Positions 36,540-45,447 of a DNA stretch of 64,000 nt are shown here, in pieces. The DNA comes from Candidatus Aminicenantota bacterium. Its GTDB lineage: Bacteria > Acidobacteriota > Aminicenantia > Aminicenantales > Saccharicenantaceae. Both the position numbers and the translations under genes were made by a program. The DNA lies in contig JACIYJ010000006.1 in the NCBI GenBank assembly GCA_014360015.1, positions 1 to 64,000 on the forward strand, read 5' to 3'. Numbering within the stretch: position 1 is the first letter of the stretch; each line of letters starts with the position of its first letter. The notes beneath the pieces are model-generated. The model saw only the letters and a list, made by a program, of their open reading frames with translations. It did not search any database and was not told the origin of the DNA.

Positions 36540-37406
36540 TTACATCTTATCTGAGGGACTGAGCCGGGGATTGGCATAACAATAAAGGCATGAAGTCAGG
36601 CAGCTCTGGGCATAGCTTCCAATATCGACAGATTCGGTACAGAGACAATCTTTTCTCTGGGTTTTATCTTTAACCACAGAAGCCAGCTCCTGTGAGGGAT
36701 GGAGTTCGGACAACAATCGGCCATCGATGCAGGCAGAAGGTTTTATTCCTGGAAGTACGGCTATTTCCTGTTGACTGCAGCTCCAGAGCTCTAAGTTGTA
36801 AGCTGAAGCCACTTCAACCAGCTCAGACACTATTTTCTTTTTTTCTTCAAAGGTTGGATCATAAAACTTTAAATTAGCTTTTTTAGCCCTTCTCACCGCT
36901 TTCTTATACCATTGGGTAAAGCTGAACCGGACCGTCCGGATACCAAAAGAAGAGATTCTCCTGGCTAATTCTGGGAAAAAGGGCTGGTTGCTTTTAAGTA
37001 ACTCGTTTTCGTACCAGAAAATAATCGGGTCAAAGCGAATCGAAATTCGTTCCGGGCTACCAGCAATTTTCAGCAAGCCAGAAAGCTGCTTTAAAGCCGT
37101 CTCTGGCGGCGGAGCCAGCTTTTCCAGAAAACTCCCACCCAATCCGGTTATGGTGAAATGAAAATAGACCTGGTCGTATTTTCTGATTAAATCCCGAAGC
37201 CCGAATTGATTATCCAGTAATGGTTGAAAATTTTTGGACCAGAGGACAATAGTATGAACCTGAGCCGGACTCAGGTCAACCCTGACCGATGACTTTTTCC
37301 CGGACGGGAAAAATCGGGCTTCTTCCTTAGACAAAGCCTCAGCCAGCCAACCGGGATAGAAAGCGACTAAATCTGTCCTTCTGGAGGCACTTATGATTTT
37401 CTTCAT
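36540..37406 (-). CDS. DUF1848 family protein with C-terminal cysteine cluster
   Basis: The 288-residue protein begins KKIISASRRTDLVAFYPGWL and contains IVLWSKNFQPLL and SIRFDPIIFWYE, typical of DUF1848. The C-terminal QRKDCLCTESVDIGSYAQSC followed by SCLYCYANP holds a dense cysteine cluster suited to an iron-sulfur centre. The fold is related to radical-SAM-like TIM barrels. The biochemical function is unknown. It is a single gene, with 147 bases of gap to the convergent metallophosphoesterase gene. Confidence 0.87.
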   Translation of the reverse strand: MKKIISASRRTDLVAFYPGWLAEALSKEEARFFPSGKKSSVRVDLSPAQVHTIVLWSKNFQPLLDNQFGLRDLIRKYDQVYFHFTITGLGGSFLEKLAPPPETALKQLSGLLKIAGSPERISIRFDPIIFWYENELLKSNQPFFPELARRISSFGIRTVRFSFTQWYKKAVRRAKKANLKFYDPTFEEKKKIVSELVEVASAYNLELWSCSQQEIAVLPGIKPSACIDGRLLSELHPSQELASVVKDKTQRKDCLCTESVDIGSYAQSCLTSCLYCYANPRLSPSDKM

Positions 37407-37472
37407 TTTGATGCGATTTCTTAACGGAAAAAGCTGGAATTTTTTATGAAACGTGAGTCTTAAGCTCTAAGC

Positions 37473-39023
37473 TCAAAAATGCTCTTCTTCTTCACCTTCC
37501 CGGAAGAGCCTATCTCCTAAGGTTTCGCCGATGAAGAAATAAAACAGGAAGAAATAAAAAACTGTTAGAATCAGAAGGTAAATCAAAAGACCGTTGGTAG
37601 CCACATCCAGGAGCTTAAAAATGGTTACATTCATCGACCGGGCCGCCAGCCAGATTGAAACCAGCCAAAACACGATGATGAACAGCAGGTCAAAAATCTT
37701 AGCTTTGACAAAATTCTTGAATCCGAGCGGAGGAAGAGTTTCTTCTCCAAATTCTCCCCGGCTAACTTCTCTTTGATGGAGAGTGGCCGTTTCTGCACTC
37801 TCCTGGTAGATATATTCTTTTTCAGTTTCTTCTTCACCTATTTGTTCTTCGAGCTCCATTTCTTCTTCTCCAAGATATTCTTCTTCTTTTTCTATCTCAA
37901 TCTGGCTTCGGGTCACTCTTTCAGGAAAGCCCATGGTCGGTTCAGAAGCAGTTTCTTCTTCCAGCCATTCTTCCCCGGTTCCAGTCTCTATCATTCCGGT
38001 TTCTTTTGTTTCCGTCGTTTCTACAGCTGGTTTTATCAGTTCAGTAGAACCAGTTTTGAGGTCGGCGGTCTGAACCTCTTTTATCCAGGAGGGTATTTCA
38101 CCTGGTTCTTCCGGATTGCTTTTTTCCAGCTGCCGGGCTTTTTCTTTTAATCGTTGCTTTTCCTTTTCTTCTAATATCTTAAAGAAATCCTCCACCTGTC
38201 TTTTTCCCAGCTCGACTGTCGGTCCAATTTTCCCCAGTTCAGCGGTTTCAAAAGTAAAAGTAGCAGAATCAGAAGCTCTTTCTTCTCTTTTAATGATTGT
38301 TTCTTTCCCGGCAGTCAATTTATCCTGATTCTCTTCGGCTATTATTTCTTTTTTTCTTTTTGCTTTTTCCTCGACTCCCAGTTCCTGAACTATCTGAGTT
38401 ACCAGGCCGGGGGTCTTTCCTTCTTGCGGCTGGGTTTCTGCTTTTTTCTCCATTTCTCGAATTTCTTCTTCCAGAATTTCTTTTTCTATTTTCTTGATTA
38501 AATCTTCACCTTCAGTCTTTTCAGTAAATTCAGTTGCTGACTCAAGTTCACCAGTGCCTTTTTCCTCAGGAAAAGGTAATTTTTCTTCCTCAAAGGCAAA
38601 GAGAATTTCTTCTGTGGTCGGGGCTTTGGTCATAGCCCGAGAAAAAACTTTGGTTTCCCCGGTTTCTTTTTCGATTTCCTGCTCGCTGGTCTCTTCATCA
38701 ACCAGAATCACTTCTTCTTCCCCTTCTTCAATTTCTTCCTTAGCTTCCTCTTCTTTGAGCACTTCCAGTTTCTCCTCTTTCTCCTCGGCCAATTCTTCTT
38801 CCTTTTCCTTATTCTCTAAATCTTCTAAATTTTCTTCAAATTCTTCCTCAGTCAGGTCTTCGGTGGTATCCCGCTGGCGGTTGTCCTCGACGATTTTATC
38901 GCCAGGAATTTCTTCTTCTATTTCTTCGTCTTCGGGAAAAAGCAGTTGCGTCCCGCAATTTTTACAATATTGATCCTCATCACTAATTAAAGCCCGACAA
39001 TAGGGGCAGCGTTTAATACCCAT
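37473..39023 (-). CDS. zinc-ribbon, Glu-rich, RDD-type membrane protein
   Basis: The 516-residue protein starts with a zinc ribbon (KRCPYCRALISDEDQYCKNC). About 400 residues of low-complexity Glu/Lys/Thr-rich sequence with likely coiled-coil segments follow. It ends with a two-helix membrane domain resembling RDD (AKIFDLLFIIVFWLVSIWLA, LLILTVFYFFLFYFFIGETL, GDRLF). The acidic linker makes it very negatively charged. A long charged tether between a cytoplasmic zinc ribbon and a membrane anchor suggests a scaffold, but no function is assignable. The antisense strand looks Ser-rich and open, which is a composition artefact. Confidence 0.75.
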   Translation of the reverse strand: MGIKRCPYCRALISDEDQYCKNCGTQLLFPEDEEIEEEIPGDKIVEDNRQRDTTEDLTEEEFEENLEDLENKEKEEELAEEKEEKLEVLKEEEAKEEIEEGEEEVILVDEETSEQEIEKETGETKVFSRAMTKAPTTEEILFAFEEEKLPFPEEKGTGELESATEFTEKTEGEDLIKKIEKEILEEEIREMEKKAETQPQEGKTPGLVTQIVQELGVEEKAKRKKEIIAEENQDKLTAGKETIIKREERASDSATFTFETAELGKIGPTVELGKRQVEDFFKILEEKEKQRLKEKARQLEKSNPEEPGEIPSWIKEVQTADLKTGSTELIKPAVETTETKETGMIETGTGEEWLEEETASEPTMGFPERVTRSQIEIEKEEEYLGEEEMELEEQIGEEETEKEYIYQESAETATLHQREVSRGEFGEETLPPLGFKNFVKAKIFDLLFIIVFWLVSIWLAARSMNVTIFKLLDVATNGLLIYLLILTVFYFFLFYFFIGETLGDRLFREGEEEEHF

Positions 39024-39134
39024 AATAATATAATCTTATCGTTAACTTATTTATAAAACTAAAAGGCAGATGTGTCAAATAGATTTTTTTAATAAGAATA
39101 AAGGAATTAATCAATGTGAGTCCCATTTTTTCGG

Positions 39135-39162
39135 TTGACACTCTGCCGATTTTAATTAAAAT
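39135..39162 (+). promoter_or_regulatory. sigma-70 promoter of tRNA-Val
   Basis: TTGACA (39135-39140) and TAAAAT (39157-39162) are separated by 16 bases and lie 14 bases before the tRNA. Confidence 0.7.
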
Positions 39163-39176
39163 AGATTATAAAGAGT

Positions 39177-39251
39177 GGGCGATTAACTCAGTGGCAGAGT
39201 GCTACCTTCACACGGTAGAAGTCAGAGGTTCAAATCCTCTATCGCCCACCA
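39177..39251 (+). tRNA. tRNA-Val (CAC)
   Basis: Acceptor GGGCGAT pairs with ATCGCCC, the D-arm is GTGGCAGAGTGC, and the anticodon stem CTACC/GGTAG encloses anticodon CAC. The T-arm is AGAGGTTCAAATCCTCT, the discriminator is A, and CCA is encoded at 39249-39251. Confidence 0.95.
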
Positions 39252-39570
39252 TTATTTAAATTTTTATGACCTTATAATTTTTCTAATGGCCAATCTGATT
39301 CAATATATTGAATCAGAATTCAATTTTCCGAATTACCACATTCAGGTATTTTATTATCTTATTGAATTTAAACAATTTAAAAACTTTATAAAGTTGGCAC
39401 ATAAATTGCTTATATAAATGGTGAATCATTTTAAGTTACCTATAATTTTTAATTTGGGAGGTGAGAGCAGAAAGAGGAAACGAAAGTTTTAATGGTCTAA
39501 GGGCGGGATGGTTTAATGACCATCCCAGGGTGAAGGGTTTAAAGATCATTCGAAAGGAGAATTGATTCGA
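39252..39570 (+). other. non-coding region with leader of receptor 3
   Basis: The first 140 bases are A/T-rich without a gene. After the sigma-54 element at 39395-39410, the predicted leader runs from about 39421. It holds a distal GGAGGTGA box at 39457-39464, a purine-rich run, a hairpin GGGATGGT/ACCATCCC at about 39506-39527 and the proximal AAAGGAG before the ATG. Confidence 0.7.
39395..39410 (+). promoter_or_regulatory. sigma-54 -24/-12 promoter of receptor 3
   Basis: TTGGCAC is followed by ATAAA and TTGCT, a perfect TGGCAC-N5-TTGCW element. It gives a leader of about 150 bases. Confidence 0.88.
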
Positions 39571-42500
39571 ATGAAAAACAAAATTATCATTCTTGCTTTG
39601 ATTCTTGTGCTTCTGGCTGGTGGAGCTGCTTTCGCTCAGATCAACCCCGAAGGTAAGATTACCGGTAAAGTCGTTGATGACCAGGGTAATCCCCTTCCGG
39701 GTGTGACTGTCGAAGCTACCAGCCCCAAGCTGGTCGGAAAGGCGGCTACTGTTACCGACGCTTCTGGTACCTATCGTTTGCTGGCCCTTCCTTCCGGTAC
39801 CTATGAACTGACCTTTTCTTTGCCAGGTTTTAAGACCTTAGTCAGAAAAGATATCGTCCTGCAGCTGTCCCAGACCCTCGTGGTTAATGTCACCATGGAA
39901 CCGGCAGCTATCGAAGAGCAGGTGACTGTTGTTGGTCAGAGCCCGCTTATTGACGTTAAGAGCACAGTTAAGGGCCAGGTTATGACCAAGGAAACCTTCC
40001 TGACTCTGCCTCGTGGCCGTACCTTTGATTCATTGATCAGCACCGTTCCTGGTGTTCAGAATGAAGGTATCGCTGGTGGTCTTTCAGTTGATGGCGCTTC
40101 CGGCGCCGAAAATATGTGGTATGTTGACGGCACCAACGTCACTGAAATTCACGTCGGAACCAGAGCTCAAAACGTCGTCCTCGAACTGGTTGATGAAGTG
40201 AAGGTTACTGCTTCTGGTTACAACGCCGAGTTTGGCGGCTCTATGGGTGGTGTGGTCAATGTCATTACCAGATCCGGCGGTAACACCTTCCACGGCGATG
40301 TTATGGGCTATTATGAAAACAACAAGCTGTGGATGCAGGGTAAAGCCCGCGATTATCTCCGCCTTGACCCCTACGACCCGACCACTCAGCACTATGAATA
40401 TGTAAATGATGATGACCTGTACTTCAATGGCGGAAAGAACCGGGATAACTATTACAGAATTGAAGGAATTTTCAGCCTTGGCGGTTACATAATTAAAGAC
40501 AGACTGTGGTTCTTTGGCTCAATCAACCCCATCTATTCTCAGACCGCCGCTCTCAGAGACTTTAATCAGCGTCAGGGCCCCTTTTATACTTTCTTGAACA
40601 AAAACTACAACTACAATGGTTCCTTAAAGTTAACCGCTGCTCCTATGGTTGGTCTCAGACTATCCGCCAGCTTTGTCAATAATTTCTCCAGATGGAAAGG
40701 AACTATACCTCCCATAACGGGCACTGGTAACCCTAACACTCCTTATTATATGGATGGATATGATTATCCCAACTGGAGTGCTGCTTTTACCGCTGACTAT
40801 ACAGGCATAAATAACCTGTTAATCTCCTTAAGAGGCGGTTGGCACAGACAGGATGTCGGTAACCAGGGTATTAAACCCCCGGCTGGTCCTACCTACTATT
40901 TCCGATATCCGAACACAATGTATGCCGACGACCCATTCTACCAAGATCATCCTGAACTGTTACATTACGCTGGGTGGTCAAACTCTGCTACTTGGCTCAA
41001 TCTTAGGAGAGAGCTCAGAGAAAAAATTAGCGGCAACCTGGATGTAACTTATTATATGAACCTGGCCGGTGAACATGCCTGGAAAGCTGGCGCCCAGTTC
41101 ATTTGGCTGCATGAAAATTACGACTACACCCCGAACGCTCCTCGTATCAACCTGTACTGGAACCGTTCTTCAACATTTGGAAGAGGCACCTATGGTTATT
41201 ACATCATCAGACACGGATATAACTCTTATCCTTATGGCTGGTTCTGGAACATCCACAGCAATAACTGGGCTCTTTACCTCCAGGATTCCTGGACCATCAG
41301 CAACCGGTTGACCATCAATTTTGGTGTCAGAACAGAGTCTGAATACATCCCCTCCTTTTCCAATGAGCCTGGACTCAAAGATATGAAACCTATTAAATTC
41401 GACTTCCTTGATAAGCTGGCTCCAAGATTTGGTGTTGTTTACGATGTCTTCGGTGATTCCAGTCTGAAAGTCTTCGGCAGCTTTGGTATTTACTATGATG
41501 TTATGAAGCTTTACCTGGCTGAAGGTGCTTTTGGCGGTTTCAAATGGAAAAACAGCTACTTCGCTCTTAACAACCCTGACTGGACACTGATTGCCGCCAA
41601 TTTTATCAACACCGGAAACTTTGAAGACCTGGCTGACCAGGCTCCAGGTGGAAACCAGTACTTGGGCACCATTGACTTCCGTTATCCTTCTTTTGACGCT
41701 GTTGACCCGGATATCAAGCCTGTTTCCCAGATGGAAATCTCCTTTGGTGCTGAAAAGAAGATTATGGAAAACCTGTCTTTCTCAGCTCGGGCTGTGTACA
41801 AGCACTTAATCAGAACCATAGAAGATATCGGTGCCTACGAAGAAGTTGCCCCAGGTCAGTTTGCTGAAATTTATATGTTCGCCAACCCGGGCTATGGTTG
41901 GGCCAGACCACAATCTCAGGGCGGAAGAATTTCCGACGAATACTGGCCAATGCCCAAAGCCAAGAGAGATTACTATGGCCTGAACCTGTCCTTAGAAAAG
42001 AGATTCAGCAACAACTGGCAGGGTGGCATTAACTACACTCTGAGCCGGGTTCAGGGTAATTACGGCGGTTTAGCCAGCTCTGACGAAGGTGGGCGTGTAT
42101 CTCCTAACGTTGAACGCTACTTCGACTACTGGTTTATGCCTTACAAGGCTGACGGAACACCTCTGGATGGTCCTCTGCCTCATGACAGAACCCACTACAT
42201 CAAAGCCTATGGTTCCTATGTCTTCCCCTTCGGCCTGACTGTCGGTTTCACCGCCTATGCCAGAAGCGGCTATCCTCTGAGCACCAGAATCAACCTCTGC
42301 AACACTTACATGTGGCCAAATGGTTATGGAGACCTCGGCCGACTGCCCTGGACAGCCTGGGCTGATGTATACCTTGAGTACACTCTGAAATTAGCTGATA
42401 AGTATAGAGTTGGCATCAACCTCCAGGTCAACAACATCACCAACACCAAGACCATCCAGGGTAAAGTTTTCTACCTAAACAGAGTTGGTTCAAGATACTA

Positions 42501-42681
42501 TACTGATTATCCAGGCACCAGGGTTTGGTTTGAAGATGCCATGCTGAACGGTACCTTCAAAGATAACTGGTACGAATGGTTCACCCATGATCCTGCTGTT
42601 GACCCGCATCCAGCTTTTGGCTGGTGGACCTCCAGATTCGGGACTTGGTCAATGAGACTGGGCTTCAAGTTCACCTTCTAA
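39571..42681 (+). CDS. Oar-like TonB-dependent outer-membrane receptor with CRL domain (receptor 3)
   Basis: From the ATG at 39571 the product is 1036 residues. An in-frame TTG at 39562 is too close to the AAAGGAG site. It has a signal peptide (KNKIIILALILVLLAGGAAF), a CRL domain (KITGKVVDDQGNPLPGVTVE) and a plug with NMWYVDGTNVTEI and NVITRSGGNTFHG. The large Tyr/Trp-rich barrel ends SMRLGFKFTF. The predicted location is the outer membrane; the ligand is unknown. Like the other two receptors it is monocistronic, sigma-54 driven and has its own terminator. It precedes, convergently, a sulfatase-TPR / CRL-TPR / GWxTD gene set. Confidence 0.9.
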   Translation: MKNKIIILALILVLLAGGAAFAQINPEGKITGKVVDDQGNPLPGVTVEATSPKLVGKAATVTDASGTYRLLALPSGTYELTFSLPGFKTLVRKDIVLQLSQTLVVNVTMEPAAIEEQVTVVGQSPLIDVKSTVKGQVMTKETFLTLPRGRTFDSLISTVPGVQNEGIAGGLSVDGASGAENMWYVDGTNVTEIHVGTRAQNVVLELVDEVKVTASGYNAEFGGSMGGVVNVITRSGGNTFHGDVMGYYENNKLWMQGKARDYLRLDPYDPTTQHYEYVNDDDLYFNGGKNRDNYYRIEGIFSLGGYIIKDRLWFFGSINPIYSQTAALRDFNQRQGPFYTFLNKNYNYNGSLKLTAAPMVGLRLSASFVNNFSRWKGTIPPITGTGNPNTPYYMDGYDYPNWSAAFTADYTGINNLLISLRGGWHRQDVGNQGIKPPAGPTYYFRYPNTMYADDPFYQDHPELLHYAGWSNSATWLNLRRELREKISGNLDVTYYMNLAGEHAWKAGAQFIWLHENYDYTPNAPRINLYWNRSSTFGRGTYGYYIIRHGYNSYPYGWFWNIHSNNWALYLQDSWTISNRLTINFGVRTESEYIPSFSNEPGLKDMKPIKFDFLDKLAPRFGVVYDVFGDSSLKVFGSFGIYYDVMKLYLAEGAFGGFKWKNSYFALNNPDWTLIAANFINTGNFEDLADQAPGGNQYLGTIDFRYPSFDAVDPDIKPVSQMEISFGAEKKIMENLSFSARAVYKHLIRTIEDIGAYEEVAPGQFAEIYMFANPGYGWARPQSQGGRISDEYWPMPKAKRDYYGLNLSLEKRFSNNWQGGINYTLSRVQGNYGGLASSDEGGRVSPNVERYFDYWFMPYKADGTPLDGPLPHDRTHYIKAYGSYVFPFGLTVGFTAYARSGYPLSTRINLCNTYMWPNGYGDLGRLPWTAWADVYLEYTLKLADKYRVGINLQVNNITNTKTIQGKVFYLNRVGSRYYTDYPGTRVWFEDAMLNGTFKDNWYEWFTHDPAVDPHPAFGWWTSRFGTWSMRLGFKFTF

Positions 42682-43050
42682 GCTGAAGCTGTAGCTCTGA
42701 AATACGAGCCCGTCTCCGCCGCCAAGGCGGAGACGGGCTTTTTATTTATAGCCAGTTTCTGGTATTTATTTTCCAGCTTTCTTATTTCAATAATAGAGAT
42801 TGGCAGCCAGCTTAAATAATTTTAAAAATAACGATAGGCTAAATTAGCCTTATTCATATCTTTATATCAAAAGGTTCATCCTGGCCACTTTAATCGTCTT
42901 GATTTTCAGGCTCATCCACAAAAATCCAGGAAAAGCCTGAATCTATTATCTGATATATCTGAATATCTGAAAAGAGACTTAGGCCAGAAAATAAAACTAT
43001 AATCTCTATTATTTTAAAAAATTTCTAAAATCAGTAAGTTTTCTCTGGAT
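42682..43050. other. 369-base convergent intergenic region
   Basis: Its left end contains the terminator of receptor 3. The remaining 300 bases are A/T-rich and hold no gene, tRNA or convincing second terminator for the convergent sulfatase-TPR gene. Confidence 0.55.
42707..42743 (+). terminator. strong intrinsic terminator after receptor 3
   Basis: AGCCCGTCTCCGCC (42707-42720) pairs perfectly with GGCGGAGACGGGCT (42726-42739) around a 5-base loop, followed by five T. The stem composition recalls the terminator of receptor 1. Confidence 0.93.
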
Positions 43051-45312
43051 CTAATTTCCGGCGAGCCTTTTCTCCAGTCTTTCCAGCTCCCTCCTTGCCA
43101 ACCGGACATTGGCTTCATTATCCCCCTTAGGATTCTGCAGATATAGCTTAAAATATTCTATGGCTTCTTTAATCCGGCCGCTTTTTTCATAAGCCACAGC
43201 CAGATTAAAGTAGCCGGAATAGGTCGGAAGAATAGCCACTGCCTGCCGGAGATAAAAAATCGCCTGGTCATAATCGCCAAGGTAAGCATAAGCTAAGCCC
43301 GCAAATTGATATAAAGACTGATCATCAGGAAAGTCATCTATCAGCTTCTTATAAATTTCTATGGCTTCTTTTAACTTTCCAGTAGAAGCCAAATTGGCGG
43401 CCAGGCTCATCCTCAGATGCTTGCTTTCCGGCTCAATGGCCAGGGCTTTTTCATAATAAGTGCGGGCTTCTTCCTTCCGGCCAGCAGCATCCAGAATTCC
43501 ACCACAGACCGTCAGGGCATCAACATTCTTTGGATTTATCTCCAGGACTTTATTCATTGTCTCAAAAGCTTCCCGGACCCGTCCGCTAACCAGATAGGTA
43601 TGACCGAGACGAACTGTAAGGATTTCTGAATCAGGGAGCCTGTCTAAGCCTTTCTTCAGCGTCTCTATGGCTGCTTCGAGCTTCTTCTGCCGAGCCTGAG
43701 CCAGAGCTAAGTTTACGTAACTGGCTGGGGAATCAGGGATTTCTTCCAGAATTTTTAGATATACCTTTTCCGCTTCAGCATATTTTTCTTCAAATTCATA
43801 GGTTTGGGCCAGTTGAATCAGCCTCAGTAGGTCAATTTTTTCTTTGGGGTCAGGATAGGTCGAACCTGGCCTGGTAGGAGCAAAGTTTAAATAGCCAAGA
43901 GAACGCAGTTTTTCTAAATCTTCGGCCCGGGAAGCAGCCGAAATCTGCGCGGGAGAAGAGCCAATGCTCAGCAGAAGATTTTCCAGCTTCTTTTTCAACT
44001 CTTCTGCTATTTCCTTAGAATAATCATAAAGGTTTTTTCTTTCTTCGGGGTCAGTCTTCAAATCGTAGAGTTCAGGCCGCGGAGCCTGAATGAATTTCCA
44101 CTTCCCGGCGAGCAGCCCGACCAGTTCAGACCAGCCAAAGTTTTCCTTAGGATAAAATGTTTCAACCAGAACCTCTCGGTCTTTTCTCTCTTTTCCTCTG
44201 AAGACAGGGACCAGGCTTTTGCCCTGCATCTTGATGGCTTCATCTTCAACTCCAGCCAACTCCAGAATCGTTGGAGCAAGGTCAATCAGGCGGACTCTCT
44301 TATTTACTACTGCCGGTCGCGGGAAGACCTTTTTTCCCCAGAAGATCAATGGCACTCTGATGGTTTCCTCATAAAGGAAAATCCCATGTCCCATCTCCAC
44401 CTTATCTCCCAGACCTTCTCCATGATCCCCGGCCACGATGATAATCGTCCTATCCAGAATGTTCTTTTCTTTCAGGGATTCGATAATCTTACCCACATAG
44501 ACATCCATGTAGGCAATTTCGCCGTCATATGGACGGTCCTTGAAGTCTTCCTTAAACGGAGATGGTGGGTCGTAAGGAAGATGAGGGTCATAATAGTGAA
44601 CCCAGCAGAAAAATTTATTCTTCCAGTTGTTTTCCAGCCATTTAGCAAACTTGATAAAAGTGTCCTCAGCCCGGCGTTCGGCATTCATAGTTTTGAAAGG
44701 TAGCTGGGCTTGAAAAGTGTCATCATAAACTTCAAAGCCTCTCTCCAGACCGAACCTGGAATCAACCGAAAAAGAAGAGACAAAAGCTGCAGTCTTATAA
44801 CCATATGCTTTTAGAATTTCAGTCACAGTGCTTATTCCGGGCGATAAATAATGTCCGTTATTTCTTACGCCGTGGCTTACTGGCTCAAGACCCGTAAAAA
44901 TAGAAGTATGCGAAGGCAGAGTCAAAGGTGCCGGGCAATAAGCATTGGCAAAACGGAGTCCTTCACTGGCCAATCTATCAAGATTGGGTGTTTTGGCTCC
45001 TTTATAGCCATAACAGCCAAGATGGTCAGCTCTGGTGGTGTCCAGAGTTATTAGCAGAATGTTTAAAGAAGACGACCCCTTCAGGTTCAAGCTGGGAGTT
45101 TTTAATTTTAATAGAAAAATTCCGGCAACTAAAAAAGCCGCTACCAGAGGAATTAGGATAGGTAATATCTTTTGAAACCCAGTTTGACTTTCCTTAAAGT
45201 CAAGTTTCCTTTTCTGCCCATCCGATTTTGCTGAGGCTTGAGTTTTTTCAGAAATATTAGCCGGGGATTCTGATTTCCGGCGGCCAGCTCTTTTTTTCTT
45301 TTTCTTGCTCAT
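43051..45312 (-). CDS. membrane-anchored sulfatase-fold protein with TPR domain (paralogue of the 18831 gene)
   Basis: The 753-residue product has a 45-residue Lys-rich cytoplasmic head, one membrane segment (about 49-68) and a sulfatase-fold domain starting NILLITLDTTRADHLGCYG. The nucleophile position reads T131-L132-P133-S134-H135, again lacking the Cys/Ser-x-Pro-x-Arg needed for formylglycine. IIVAGDHGEGLGDKVEMGHG supplies the second metal site. Seven or so TPR units occupy about 500-745. It probably works in the periplasm on an unknown phosphate or sulfate ester, or as a transferase. It is last in the cassette that begins with the GWxTD gene at 48575. Confidence 0.85.
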   Translation of the reverse strand: MSKKKKKRAGRRKSESPANISEKTQASAKSDGQKRKLDFKESQTGFQKILPILIPLVAAFLVAGIFLLKLKTPSLNLKGSSSLNILLITLDTTRADHLGCYGYKGAKTPNLDRLASEGLRFANAYCPAPLTLPSHTSIFTGLEPVSHGVRNNGHYLSPGISTVTEILKAYGYKTAAFVSSFSVDSRFGLERGFEVYDDTFQAQLPFKTMNAERRAEDTFIKFAKWLENNWKNKFFCWVHYYDPHLPYDPPSPFKEDFKDRPYDGEIAYMDVYVGKIIESLKEKNILDRTIIIVAGDHGEGLGDKVEMGHGIFLYEETIRVPLIFWGKKVFPRPAVVNKRVRLIDLAPTILELAGVEDEAIKMQGKSLVPVFRGKERKDREVLVETFYPKENFGWSELVGLLAGKWKFIQAPRPELYDLKTDPEERKNLYDYSKEIAEELKKKLENLLLSIGSSPAQISAASRAEDLEKLRSLGYLNFAPTRPGSTYPDPKEKIDLLRLIQLAQTYEFEEKYAEAEKVYLKILEEIPDSPASYVNLALAQARQKKLEAAIETLKKGLDRLPDSEILTVRLGHTYLVSGRVREAFETMNKVLEINPKNVDALTVCGGILDAAGRKEEARTYYEKALAIEPESKHLRMSLAANLASTGKLKEAIEIYKKLIDDFPDDQSLYQFAGLAYAYLGDYDQAIFYLRQAVAILPTYSGYFNLAVAYEKSGRIKEAIEYFKLYLQNPKGDNEANVRLARRELERLEKRLAGN

Positions 45313-45447
45313 AATGGAAGCCCATTAGGAGTGGATCCGGCATATTTTTCCGAAATTACTTTTTTTAAAACGCTATTAGCTGGAACCCGACTCCAGAGCT
45401 GAATCACGGTTTTTTTTACCAAAAAAGTTATCAACGGCTCAACCAGG

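Noticed and set aside
38494..38973. Ser-rich open frame antisense to the Glu-rich protein
   Set aside because: Glu codons (GAA/GAG) read in reverse give Ser/Phe/Leu-rich frames. The composition explains it and there is no ribosome site.
8536..42681. SusC/SusD polysaccharide utilisation loci
   Set aside because: The receptors have CRL domains and TonB-barrel features like SusC, but no SusD-like lipoprotein gene lies beside any of them, and the only glycoside hydrolases are about 17 kb or more away.
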